From Ambrosia x helenae (taxonomy: Eukaryota; Streptophyta; Magnoliopsida; Asterales; Asteraceae), in the NCBI GenBank assembly GCA_030844895.1, contig CM061227.1, positions 108,346,659-108,410,658 of the forward strand: 64,000 nt of DNA. Direction: 5' to 3'. Position numbers and translations under genes: made by a program. The notes below the pieces were generated by a model. That model was not told the origin of the DNA, did not search any database, and saw only the letters and a program-made list of their open reading frames with translations. Shown in pieces: positions 20,046 through 32,802 of this stretch; positions within the stretch are counted from its first letter, which is position 1; the number at the start of each line of letters is the position of its first letter.

Positions 20046-23000
20046 TGTAACACATGAAAATTTCCCCAAATTTTTATTTAACAAAAGTTCTATTTTTCTT
20101 TTATATTTGGTGTCCCACACATATTCATATCTAGATACATAAATGTTAGAAGTTTTAACATTTTAAAATTTATACAAATTCTCATAAATACAAAATTTTA
20201 AAGTTCCAAATAAACTACATTTTTATATTTTAAACAATAGTAATAATATTAATAATAGTAATAATTAATTAATTGTTATTCTTTAACCCCCCCCCCCCCC
20301 CAAAAAAAAGAGTTTTCAATGTATACCATTAAAAACATCCGTTGGCCAATTCTATTTCAAAAATCTATACTATATTATAAAGCATTTGACAAGGACTTCT
20401 TAAAATTTAAGAAGTACAAGTTAATTTGCTTATGATACAACACACAATACACATAATAACTAAATTTTAAGGGTAAATTAGTCTTTAAAGCATCATATTT
20501 AATAATCTAAATGAAATCAAGAGTCATGTTTATGATAGGTCATAACATTTATTTCTACAAAACATATTAAATACAAAACATATAAAAAATAATTTTCATA
20601 ATGCTATATGTTTTATTATAATCTTTTATATACAATTAGTTACTTTATAAAAGTTAGTTATTCTACTATTATTCATAACAATGTTACTAAAATTTTAGAT
20701 ATTTGAGTCGTTTAGGAAATATCTACTGCATGAATAACTTGGCATATTAAGAGCAAAATCGAGCTTACCCTACTAAATAACGTAAAGTTTTATTATTCAT
20801 AGAACAATGTGCTTTTATATTTCTCCTTAGATCCTTTTATATGAATGGGTGAAATTATTGTTTTTTGATAATATTATCTTGTGTTAGAAGAAGGTGAAAG
20901 GAGAAGTTCCTTTATTGGTTCTATTTTTATATATGTTTCAATGTAAGCTTCGTTTAAAACAATACAAGTCATCTAAGCAGAGGCGGACAAGTCTTTAAAG
21001 TGTTTTTTTAGTTTTTTATTTCCCTTTTTTATGTGAATTTGTTACGGTTTCGACTTACGTAGCTTTTTCTATGATGATTTTTAACTTTTTATTTTTTTAA
21101 TATGGCAAGTTAACTCACCGCCATGCATGTGCGTGATTTAACATTTTTCATCTATTTTTTGTTCGGTTTAACTGTCCCGCCGCAACGCGCGGGTTTCTCA
21201 CTAGTAAAGATAATAACAAGGCAAGGAAATTAATGCATTATCCTTATGGATTCTCACAATTTACAACCTGCGTTTTTTTTTAAACCATATCCGTAATTGA
21301 CGAGTACAATTCATGATTTATGAAATCATGGCTTATTATTTGGTCCTAACTTAAATTGTATGTAGCGAAACCAATCCGGGATTTATCAATCCCTTTGTAA
21401 CCTACAAATCTTTGACCAACCTTCCCAATTTATCTAACACATTTGATTTTCACAAATAACTCAATCAAAGCCTTCATTATCGGACGTTTTAATTCCAATT
21501 TAATATAGTCTTTGTGTCGATAAATCTATAAAATTAGACACCATTTAGACGCAAAACTTGGGCACCCTCATACACCACCTCTCTCGGCTATAACAACCAC
21601 ACCCATCACCAACCATCGCCACGCTCCACACTTCGTTTTAACCGCCACGACTACTCGCCACCTACCCGGTACTATCGTTAAACCTTTCGTTCAATCCTCC
21701 AAGCTCCATATTGTATCTTGTTAGCCGTATTTGATGACATTGAATACAACCATTCTCATCAGCCCACATCAACCGACCACCACCGCCGCAACATTTATCC
21801 TCAATTGTGGTCGCCGCACTCTACGTCTCTCCCTACTTTCCGACAAGCTCATTCACTAGAACAACCCTCCACCATGCCCCACTATAGTCACCATAACCCA
21901 TTGCCATGACCCTTGAAATTTAAATGCTAGTAACGAACAGAGGGTGGAAATCATGGGTTCTATTGATGGATACATTCATGAACTCATGGATCCCCATCCT
22001 TGTTCATCTTCGCCAATCACCCTCACCGTAACAGAACCTGGTCACCAAAGTGCTAGCGTGACTCGCCTCCGAATGCCTCCTCTAGATCCAGCATGATTTC
22101 CATCAACACTCTAGTCAACTCGATCGCTATCCATCGCCTTCAACTATCATCAAGATACGATACTCCTAACAATAACTCGACTGTTCCTGGGAGTTCAAGA
22201 GGCTAACAAACCCAAGGTTATTCTATTCATGTCTTTCATATTCAAACTCAAATTGTCTTCTCTATTATTTATGAATTCATGAGTTAATGTTTACTCATAG
22301 AATCAGAGTAGCTATTTAACTAATTGGCTAGTTAACAAATTATGGTCATTGATTCAAGACTCTTAAATTGTCTTGTGATGGATTTTGTTAAAACGTTTTT
22401 TTTTTTATCGTACATATACAATATATATGTAGTAAAATAAAAGTTATTTAATATACTTAAAACTAGTGAAGCTATGTATGGTTGTAAATGATTTGAAAGC
22501 CTTTCACTTATTTTGGAATATACAAAATCAATAATTAACCTTAAAAAAATATATATCCATCCACCATGACAACTTAGATGAGACTAAGTGACAATACAAA
22601 AATTAATAGGGAACGCAATAACATTGTAGGAATTCGCGGCACGTGATTCAAGCTTTAAGAATTTTATTGGCCTTCGTTATTCCTCGTTGATTCATTACAC
22701 TTTCACTACTGAAATCAAGGTGAGTTTACGTAACCTTGTTTATGCAAATTCTTTATACTTGAAACTTTATATTTAAGCAATTCTACATACATGTCTAGTT
22801 GTAAACTTTAATGCCTCATGACTTAGACAAAGACTATTAGACTTAAACTTCAACTTGCATAATCATTAACCTTGATCAAGCCAGCGGTATACAATGATAG
22901 ATCTATTGGATTGACAACCCCACCTAGATTCATTGACCATCTTGTATGGGGAGCGCGGGTGATTGTTATCGTTCCAACGTTATATTAAGGTGAACCGTGG

Positions 23001-23415
23001 ATGCGGGATGGACCTAAACTTTGTCGGAGGATTGATTATGTGCATACTATACTTCTTGTTTATTCATGTAGACTTAGTCTTACATTAGACATATGAATTG
23101 CTAAACTTTTATTCTTTTAAAACTCATTGCTTGACTTGGCTTATGTATTCTCACCAACTTCTAGTTGACCCCCCCTATTTTTCCAAACTCAACAGGAAAT
23201 ATTGATGCTTCAAGTATAGAGCTAGCATGAGAAGATATTTGAAGTTTAAAGCTTTGTTTGATTTTTGGATTTATTAGATTTCATTTAAGACATTTAATGT
23301 AATTCAATATTGTAATGAAATAAAGGATTATTTAAACTTATGTATTACCATGAGCTACTGAACAATCATTCATACGTGGCACCTCGATGTTTCCGCCATC
23401 GGTTGGGGTGTTACA
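20046..23415 (+). mobile_element. Solo LTR of a long-LTR gypsy family, with Helitron insertion
   Basis: Begins TGTAACACATG and ends GGTTGGGGTGTTACA. The last 35 bp closely match the LTR ends of families A, B and C (cgatgtttccgccatcggttgggg), and the 22880-23000 segment parallels their U5 region. Flanks aataa (20041-20045) and gataa (23416-23420) agree at four of five bases. After subtracting the Helitron it is about 2.5 kb, the same as the family A and C LTRs. No internal region or second LTR is present, so it is read as a solo LTR. It includes a C15A8 homopolymer at 20287-20309. The small ORF at 21718-21909 has no support. Confidence 0.75.
20364..21204 (+). mobile_element. Nonautonomous Helitron
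   Basis: Starts TCTATACTATATTATAAAG and ends CACTAG, inserted between A (20363) and T (21205) as Helitrons do. A GC-rich hairpin (CCCGC...GCGGG, 21176-21193) lies about 7 bp before the CTAG end. Near the 5' end is an inverted repeat, ACTTCTTAAA/TTTAAGAAGT. At 841 bp it has no Rep/helicase. It belongs to the same family as the element at 44103-45690. Confidence 0.85.
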
Positions 23416-24116
23416 GATAAGTCCCTTTTGTATAGACATTCGTTGATCATAAGACATGGATCATTCATTCTTATATAGTGATCAACTATTCTCTATTCTC
23501 GTCTCTAATTCAAAGTGGTCTAACGAACTACCTTAGTCCGAGCGTGGCCACGCGTTTATACCAGTTTGAGTTTTACGAGGGCGCCAGAATGTCTAGGCTT
23601 CTAATCCCATAGAAGTACAGAATTCCATCAGTGTCATACAACTCCCACTTAATCTTGAATTTCTCCCAACGCTACCCTTATACATGTTTCAGGATAGTGT
23701 AAGATAACATCAAAGATAATCCTTGATCAATGTAGTTTAATATGTGCCTTAGGAAAAAGGACAGATTGAACATATCAATATCAAAACATCTCATGACATA
23801 GATCCATGGAGATCGTTTTGAAGCGAGTTACATCCAATATTATTCCCTAATAATATCTGTGAATTATGATCCTCAAACCCTTGAGCTATTCATCTCATGA
23901 ATACAACCATCCCAATCACAATAGTCTTACATTCAAATTCATTCCCATGTAATTTGATCGACTACGGACATTTAGAATACTCTTATTCAAGAATTTAAAC
24001 ATACGAATAAATGAACACAGTTAATAAATATTAAATTTGCATTTAACCCATTAAATCAAATAAACATTCAACATAACTGTCATAGTTCAAAATAAAACAT
24101 CAATACTAATTACAGA
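23416..24116 (-). other. Copia 3' noncoding region, second part
   Basis: Follows the solo LTR and leads to the end of the copia RNase H. No ORF is supported; AT-rich. Confidence 0.5.
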
Positions 24117-24482
24117 TCATGCCCATTGTCTAACAACTATAAGCCCTATATTTCCAGCATGCTCCTCATGTCTAGCTTGAGGTAAAGGCTTAGTAAAGGG
24201 GTCAGCCAGATTTAGATCCGTATGAACTTTGTTCATCACGACGTCTCCACGCTCCACTATTTCTCTAATGTAGTGGAACTTTCTGAGTATATGCCTTGCG
24301 GTCTGATGTGACCTTGGTTCCTTTGCAAGAGCAATGGCACCAGTGTTGTCACATAGTATCTCGATTGGTTTCTTTATGCTAGGCACAACATCGAGATCAG
24401 TAATGAACTTCTTCATCCAGGCAGCCTCCTTTGCAGCATCCGATGCAGCAATGTATTCTGATTCACAGGTGGATTGAGCAAC
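24117..24482 (-). pseudogene. Copia RNase H, C-terminal fragment
   Basis: Translates as QSTCESEYIAAS...AAWMKKFITDLDVV, then CDNTGAIALAKEPRSHQTARHI and HTDLNLADPFTKPLP, the C-terminal motifs of copia RNase H. It joins the 32772-34880 ORF across family B at codons SVVA/AQST, with gcaac duplicated at the junction. Confidence 0.9.
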
Positions 24483-25869
24483 TGTAACACCCCAACCGAT
24501 GGCGCAATCATCGAGGTATCACGTAGTGACGATTGTTCAAAAGCACATGGTACTAAAATGTAAATATATTATTGAATAATTTAAATTGTCTTACATAGAT
24601 GAAATGGAAAAAAAAATACAAAAGTCTGAACGAAACATGAAATTTGAAATAACTTATTAAAAGCAAGCACTAAAGTCCAATGCTATGGAACTAAGATCAA
24701 ACTGCACCTGAAACATGTATAAAATAGGTTTTGTCAACATAAGAAATGTTGGTGAGCATTCCTAGTTTTAATACATATAGTAAGTTGGAAAAATGGTATA
24801 CAATTCAAGTGCAAGCTACAGTGCATTTATGTAAACTATGTATCATACAAATGAGCGAAATCAATCCTGTGACTGTATAAGGTACTAAATGAACGGCGGT
24901 GTACTTATCCAATAAATGGATAATAACTTAACAATGACCACGGATTCTCCGATGAAAAAGGGGAGAATCAACCTAGGCGGGTTGTCAATCCAATAGCGCT
25001 ATCCAATGTTAAGGTCGGCTTGTACATGGTTAATGATTTCACTAAGTACAAATGTATTCTACATGTAATGTCTAAGCATAAAGCACGTATGTAAGCAAAT
25101 GCACAAAGTACTAGAATTGTATTGTGAAAATGTGAACTTGTATGTGTATTTTGTATAAATGTACATGTAACACCCCAAAAGTGAACAAAGACAAAAAGGG
25201 GATAGGAGTTACTCACTTTCACCAAATGACTAGATGACTAAGCGAGCGTGAAAATGCGAGCAATCCAAAGATTCAACAACGAAACTAGTCCAATTTAGAA
25301 GAAAAGAAACCGAATAGGAAAAATATCAAGCTTCCAATTCGCCAATTACAAGAGCTTATAATCAAAGCTTCAAATGTAGAAGTAATATACTCTAGAAGAA
25401 AGTATGAGGGAGAGTTTAATCGAATTGAAACAATCGATTTAGAGGTGCAAAGTGTAATGGGTCATAGGTGGGTTTTAATACTAGTTTTGGATTCAATTAG
25501 CAATTAAAATTGGTCAACACCATAAAGTAAGGTTTTATGATGAATTGACTATTTGACTAGGACTTTGACTGGAACTTTGACTGTTTGACTGTCTTAACGG
25601 ACCGCGAGGGCTAAAAATAATAATTTTTCTAATTTAATCAATTTTTAAGTTATAGACTTGTTTCCTTCTGTTTCTAAGTTGTTTTAGGACAAAAAATTAA
25701 GGACTTTGAGTATCAAGGTCTGAAACATACGTGCTCGGGTGTAGATGTGAGTATAAAACGTGCATACTTTTACTTATAAAAATTATAAGTTTTATTAAAT
25801 TGTGAATTTTGGTCCTATTAAAATACGAGGGTTAAAAATGAAAATTTTGAAATAGATGAAGAACTAATT
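24483..25869 (-). repeat. Family B LTR, left copy, truncated
   Basis: Matches 28871-30257 with few differences. It stops at aactaatt, an 8-bp word shared with the interior (30697-30704), and lacks the final roughly 40 bp including TGTCACA. The 85-codon ORF at 24968-25225 lies in the conserved downstream part of the LTR. Confidence 0.85.
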
Positions 25870-28800
25870 GAAGCTTATGTAAAATGTTCCTTATAAAAAA
25901 AATGTTGGCTATTAGTCAACGATCTAATAAAGAGATAGTAATGGGTGGGTTCTTGGTCAGACTCCTAGTCCGCTCCCGCAGTATCGCTCGTGCTTATATA
26001 TAGGGTGTACCGCAGCTAACCCACCACACTACTGATACTTTGGACTTGTACTGATTGTCTACCAATAGCCTAAGTAGAATCACACACCACCCCCATGTAC
26101 CTGTAAACCCATGATTGCGTTCCGGACCGTAATCATCGATTTACCTTACACCAGGGTGCTATGCTTTTCCATAACACTAACATAAGTAATACAAGAAACA
26201 ATGCGTGCAACCAAAATGTGTTAAGTAGTAGATACTGCTCAAGTATAAGATGCGGTTAAAGGTTCTTCCCCTTTCAGGTTCACCTTTTAACCGTAATGAG
26301 ATTAATGTGCAAGTATAAGACATGATTAAGGGTTCTTCACCTTTCGGGTTCACCCTTAACCGGTAAATTTTTGTTCACATCATTGGGCTCTAAACAACCA
26401 TATTGATAAACTCTGAGGATTACACCGTTCCCCTTGGGTTAGAGGAATACTTTGAACCGAATCGTACATGGGAACTGGCTTAGATCTCATACGAGCTATC
26501 AATTAGTATGTTCGTTGGTCATGATGATGAACAAAATAATGTAAAGTATAACAGGGATTCACTCGCAACAAAAAAAAAATATGCATACCAAATATGCATT
26601 CATGTAAGTATATAAGTATAGCATAAAATTTCGATTGAAAGAATAGCATAACTTAAATCGAGTAAATCGCACATTTTGCATAAAATGAAAGTAAACGAGT
26701 TAAATTAATGCTCAAAACTAGTGTTGTAAGAATAACTACTAATAACTAGTGCGAGAATAGTTGCGAATAACGCGTGAAAATAACTACCAACAAAAGAATA
26801 ATACAAAAATAATAAGATAATGTACGAACGTAACTATAAATAGAATGGTGTAAAAAAATGAAATTTACTGTAAATGAAAGTGCGCAGAACAGATGTATAG
26901 TCTACTGGTATGAGGATAACTTTTTGGAAACCGAAGAATGTTTTAAGTTCAAAACATGTTCACTTGAAAAGATTTCGTAGGTACACATTTTCATGTGTTT
27001 ACGAGAAGTCGAGTTTGAAAAGTGTTATAAAGTATATTATTAGTTGCAAATTCCTCCCGAAAACATATATTGGATACGTTATATGAAAACATGTAGATTT
27101 ACATTTGATTTGTAAAACATGCAATGCAAGTTTATAAAATGCAAGATGAAACCATTTCATGAATTGTGTGTAAATCTAATGTGTTTCGAAAGACCAAGAG
27201 TTAAAATGATGTGACGGTTGTGAATGATCCCAGATGCCTTGACGAATTTTGGAAAATAAAATTTCCTGTATTTAAACATTTCTTTAACTTGTGGGTTGAA
27301 AAGTCGGAAATTTTTAATTGCTATGAAATGTTGAGAAAATCGAAGTGTTACCCGTTAAGACTGGGTAAACTTGAAACCTTTTAAATTTTCAAACTTTTAC
27401 GAAATTTATACATTGAAAGATCATTTATTTGTAGGATGGTTAAGGCATCTCTTTGGGCTCATAGCGGGCTATTTGTTTCAAGGCACAAGGTGTATGAAAA
27501 GTGTGTTCTAATTTGGCGAATAGGCTTTGTGAAAAGACTTATAGAATAAGTTGTCAAATTAATCGTTTTAGAGAGTAGTGTACTAGTGCATATCGTGTAG
27601 GTAGGCATTTATGTATGAGTTTAGTCTGACTAAGAAGTTCTAACAAATGGTAGTTGGCTATGGCTTAGGAGACTGGGTGCAGCAATATTAGTATTAGGTA
27701 TATGAGGATATATTGTCTTGAAAGTATTGTGGCTGTATAAACGGATACAAAAGTCATAATTTAAGGATATACTGTGACTTCGATCAAATAAGTTTGTAAA
27801 CATGAAGATATAAAACAGGTTGAAATAATAAGTTTGGAAAAACCGTGTTCATTTTTTTAACTGTATGATGACGCAACATTCCTAAAATCAGGATGTGATC
27901 AAAGTTAAACATGTCGTGGGTAAAAATGTTTTAACGCAAAACGAGTAATACCTTATAGTGTAAAAATCATGAGCACAAGTGAAATAGTGTAAGCTTTAAT
28001 GTGATAATATATCGAACAAAAGTTTTAGTAATGATGATAAGAGATTCAAAAGCGAATGATCAATGAATAATGGCATATGAAACATCAAGTGATTTAAATG
28101 GAATCTTCAAATGATAAACAAACATAAATATCAATGATATAAAACATTGGAATTGTTTCTATAGGAAACTTTGACCAACTCAAGTATTTGAAATTTCCTA
28201 GTGACTTGTGGGGGCGTACTTTAGCCTATAAGTGAATGCTCATCCCAAGAGTTCCCAGGTAGGTATACGGGTCCCTCGTCTGATTGGGATTTATATGAAA
28301 TACCAAGCCTAGACAGAAAACTCAGGATACAGGCGCTCACCCTTCCATATTGCACGTGCCCCATCACTAGTGAATTCCAAAACTTTAGCGAGATTAAAAA
28401 CGAGATGCAAAAATAGATCCTTGATATTTGGATTTCACTCCTAACTTAAAGATGTATTTCAAAATTGAAAACGATTGTGGAATGAAACCAATCACTAAGT
28501 TAAGGATATCACTCCCAGCTTAGTGGTTAAGTTCCTTTTTGAAAGAAATACTCTTTGAGGTGTGGATGTCACTCCTATCTCAAAGATATATTCCTAAGAT
28601 AAATAACATATAGAGGAGTGAAACTAATCACCAAGGTATGGATGTCACTCCTAACTTGGTGATATCGTTTCGTTTGTGAAATACGAGTATCTTCTTCTCC
28701 AAGCAAAGAAAGAATAACGAGAAAGAATCATAGCGAAATATCTCGATAGAAAATATAAAGATAAAGAGAAATATATACGAGAGGACTCGTGAATGTAAGC

Positions 28801-28870
28801 TTGGTTATAGACTAGGCTAAAAGGCATTCTAATAACCTAATTCCCTATAACCATGGCTCTGATACCAATC
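25870..28870 (-). other. Family B interior, first copy
   Basis: No supported ORF in 3 kb. It contains the conserved 42-nt stem-loop at 26103-26144, two copies of a ggttcttccccttt / ggttcttcaccttt motif near 26260 and 26330, a leader block at 28212-28350 shared with family A, and the PBS at 28855-28867. Confidence 0.7.
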
Positions 28871-30297
28871 TGTAACACCCCAACCGATGGCGGAATCATC
28901 GAGGTGTCACGTAGTGACGATTGTTCAAAAGCACATGGTACTAAAATGTAAATATATTATTGAATAATTTAAATTGTCTTACATAGATGAAATGGAAAAA
29001 AAAATACAAAAGTCTGAACGAAACATGAAATTTGAAATAACTTATTAAAAGCAAGCACTAAAGTCCAATGCTATGGAACTAAGATCAAACTGCACCTGAA
29101 ACATGTATAAAATAGGTTTTGTCAACATAAGAAATGTTGGTGAACATTCCTAGTTTTAATACATATAGTAAGTTGGAAAAATGGTATACAATTCAAGTGC
29201 AAGCTACAGTGCATTTATGTAAACTATGTATCATACAAATGAACGAAATCAATCCTGTGACTGTATAATGTACTAAATGAACGGCGGTGTACTTATCCAA
29301 TAAATGGATAATAACTTAACAATGACCACGGATTCTCCGATGAAAAAGGGGGAGAATCAACCTAGGCGGGTTGTCAATCCAATAGCGCTATCCAATGTTA
29401 AGGTCGGCTTGTACATGGTTAATGATTTCACTAAGTACAAATGTATTCTACATGTAATGTCTAAGCATAAAGCACGTATGTAAGCAAATGCACAAAGTAC
29501 TAGAATTGTATTGTAAAAATGTGAACTTGTATGTGTATTTTGTATAAATGTACATGTAACACCCCAAAAGTGAACAAAGACAAAAAGGGGATAGGAGTTA
29601 CTCACTTTCACCAAATGACTAGATGACTAAGCGAGCGTGAAAATGCGAGCAATCCAAAGATTCAACAACGAAACTAGTCCAATTTAGAAGAAAAGAAACC
29701 GAATAGGAAAAATATCAAGCTTCCAATTCGCCAATTACAAGAGCTTATAATCAAAGCTTCAAATGTAGAAGTAATATACTCTAGAAGAAAGTATGAGGGA
29801 GAGTTTAATCGAATTGAAACAATCGATTTAGAGGTGCAAAGTGTAATGGGTCATAGGTGGGTTTTAATACTAGTTTTGGATTCAATTAGCAATTAAAATT
29901 GGTCAACACCATAAAGTAAGGTTTTATGATGAATTGACTATTTGACTAGGACTTTGACTGGAACTTTGACTGTTTGACTGTCTTAACGGACCGCGAGGGC
30001 TAAAAATAATAATTTTTCTAATTTAATCAATTTTTAAGTTATAGACTTGTTTCCTTCTGTTTCTAAGTTGTTTTAGGACAAAAAATTAAGGACTTTGAGT
30101 ATCAAGGTCTGAAACATACGTGCTCGGGTGTAGATGTGAGTATAAAACGTGCATACTTTTACTTATAAAAATTATAAGTTTTATTAAATTGTGAATTTTG
30201 GTCCTATTAAAATACGAGGGTTAAAAATGAAAATTTTGAAATAGATGAAGAACTAATTATGCACATTTATGAAAAGTGAAGGGTGCAGGTTGTCACA
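28871..30297 (-). repeat. Family B LTR, middle complete copy
   Basis: 1427 bp, TGTAACACCCC to TTGTCACA on the plus strand. PBS lies on its left side and the PPT (GTCTCCCCTACAT as read on plus) on its right, so it acted as LTR for both neighbouring units. It encodes the same small ORF at 29357-29614 as the left copy. Confidence 0.88.
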
Positions 30298-32387
30298 GTC
30301 TCCCCTACATTAGAAAATTTCATCCCGAAATTACTTTCAAGTGAAGGTTTCCATGAAACAAAAGACATTTGTAAAAAGACAAGTAGATTTTAAGAAATGC
30401 ATCAGCCATGATTTGACAAAGTTTGAAGTAGTTGTTTAAAACCCAAAATAAGAGTTTATAAATCCTTAAAGTTTGACCCAAGGTTAGAGAATTAATAGTT
30501 TCTAATGAGAAAGGTTTGGGAAAAGTATGTAACTGGTTAGGGCAGGGCAGTGTTATAGTAGCTTCCCTTACTTTAGAGAAGTTTCTGACCAAACTTTATT
30601 AAGGACGTGCAACAGGATTTCGACTAACAAAAGGTGTAAGAGTCTACAAAGTTTAAGGTTTTCTGTAGAGGTGGTCAACAAGGAAGACTCCAACAAAACT
30701 AATTGAAGCTTATGTAAAATGTTCCTTATAAAAAAATGTTGGCTATTAGTCAACGATCTAATAAAGAGATAGTAATGGGTGGGTTCTTGGTCAGACTCCT
30801 AGTCCGCTCCCGCAGTATCGCTCGTGCTTATATATAGGGTGTACCGCAGCTAACCCACCACACTACTGATACTTTGGACTTGTACTGATTGTCTACCAAT
30901 AGCCTAAGTAGAATCACACACCACCCCCATGTACCTGTAAACCCATGATTGCGTTCCGGACCGTAATCATCGATTTACCTTACACCAGGGTGCTATGCTT
31001 TTCCATAACACTAACATAAGTAATACAAGAAACAATGCGTGCAACCAAAATGTGTTAAGTAGTAGATACTGCTCAAGTATAAGATGCGGTTAAAGGTTCT
31101 TCCCCTTTCAGGTTCACCTTTTAACCGTAATGAGATTAATGTGCAAGTATAAGACATGATTAGGGGTTCTTCACCTTTCGGGTTCACCCTTAACCGGTAA
31201 ATTTTTGTTCACATCATTGGGCTCTAAACAACCATATTGATAAACTCTGAGGATTACACCGTTCCCCTTGGGTTAGAGGAATACTTTGAACCGAATCGTA
31301 CATGGGAACTGGCTTAGATCTCATACGAGCTATCAATTAGTATGTTCGTTGGTCATGATGATGAACAAAATAATGTAAAGTATAACAGGGATTCACTCGC
31401 AACAAAAAAAAAATATGCATACCAAATATGCATTCATGTAAGTATATAAGTATAGCATAAAATTTCGATTGAAAGAATAGCATAACTTAAATCGAGTAAA
31501 TCGCACATTTTGCATAAAATGAAAGTAAACGAGTTAAATTAATGCTCAAAACTAGTGTTGTAAGAATAACTACTAATAACTAGTGCGAGAATAGTTGCGA
31601 ATAACGCGTGAAAATAACTACCAACAAAAGAATAATACAAAAATAATAAGATAATGTACGAACGTAACTATAAATAGAATGGTGTAAAAAAATGAAATTT
31701 ACTGTAAATGAAAGTGCGCAGAACAGATGTATAGTCTACTGGTATGAGGATAACTTTTTGGAAACCGAAGAATGTTTTAAGTTCAAAACATGTTCACTTG
31801 AAAAGATTTCGTAGGTACACATTTTCATGTGTTTACGAGAAGTCGAGTTTGAAAAGTGTTATAAAGTATATTATTAGTTGCAAATTCCTCCCGAAAACAT
31901 ATATTGGATACGTTATATGAAAACATGTAGATTTACATTTGATTTGTAAAACATGCAATGCAAGTTTATAAAATGCAAGATGAAACCATTTCATGAATTG
32001 TGTGTAAATCTAATGTGTTTCGAAAGACCAAGAGTTAAAATGATGTGACGGTTGTGAATGATCCCAGATGCCTTGACGAATTTTGGAAAATAAAATTTCC
32101 TGTATTTAAACATTTCTTTAACTTGTGGGTTGAAAAGTCGGAAATTTTTAATTGCTATGAAATGTTGAGAAAATCGAAGTGTTACCCGTTAAGACTGGGT
32201 AAACTTGAAACCTTTTAAATTTTCAAACTTTTACGAAATTTATACATTGAAAGATCATTTATTTGTAGGATGGTTAAGGCATCTCTTTGGGCTCATAGCG
32301 GGCTATTTGTTTCAAGGCACAAGGTGTATGAAAAGTGTGTTCTAATTTGGCGAATAGGCTTTGTGAAAAGACTTATAGAATAAGTTG
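30298..32387 (-). other. Family B interior, second partial copy
   Basis: 30298-30696 is the PPT-side interior, absent from the first unit. It starts with the PPT and the hairpin AATTTCG-GGA-TGAAATT (30316-30332). 30705-32387 duplicates 25870-27552, including the 42-nt stem-loop at 30937-30978. The short ORFs at 30320-30753 lack homology and are not called. Confidence 0.75.
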
Positions 32388-32802
32388 TCAATTAGCAATT
32401 AAAATTGGTCAACACCATAAAGTAAGGTTTTATGATGAATTGACTATTTGACTAGGACTTTGACTGGAACTTTGACTGTTTGACTGTCTTAACGGACCGC
32501 GAGGGCTAAAAAAATAATTTTTCTAATATAATCAATTTTTAAGTTATAGACTTGTTTCCTTCTGTTTCTAAGTTGTTTTAGGACCAAAAATTAAGGACTT
32601 TGAGTATCAAGGTCTGAAACATACGTGCTCGGGTGTAGATGTGAGTATAAAACGTGCATACTTTTACTTATAAAAATTATAAGTTTTATTAAATTGTGAA
32701 TTTTGGTCCTATTAAAATACGAGGGTTAAAAATGAAAATTTTGAAATAGTTGAAGAACTAATTATGCACATTTATGAAAAGTGAAGGGTGCAGGTTGTCA
32801 CA
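32388..32802 (-). repeat. Family B LTR, right copy, truncated
   Basis: Terminal 415 bp of the LTR, ending TTGTCACA before the gcaac duplication. The junction with interior sequence at about 32388 shares only tcaa, as in illegitimate recombination. Confidence 0.85.

Larger units (their letters stand above)
24483..32802 (-). mobile_element. Coding-free LTR element, family B, in a rearranged tandem form
   Basis: Flanked by the exact duplication gcaac (24478-24482 and 32803-32807) in the copia RNase H. It has LTR segments at 24483-25869 (end missing), 28871-30297 (complete, 1427 bp) and 32388-32802 (start missing). The interior 25870-27552 recurs at 30705-32387 almost without change. This is an LTR-interior-LTR-interior-LTR tandem that has lost segments at two microhomology junctions. 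The PBS at 28855-28867 is initiator-Met type; the PPT is next to 30298. No gag or pol homology was found in the interior, as in LARD-type elements. It shares leader and 3' hairpins with families A and C. Confidence 0.85.

Noticed and set aside
21718..21909. 63-codon frame in the solo LTR
   Set aside because: His/Pro/Thr-rich translation of a C-rich LTR segment, no homology.
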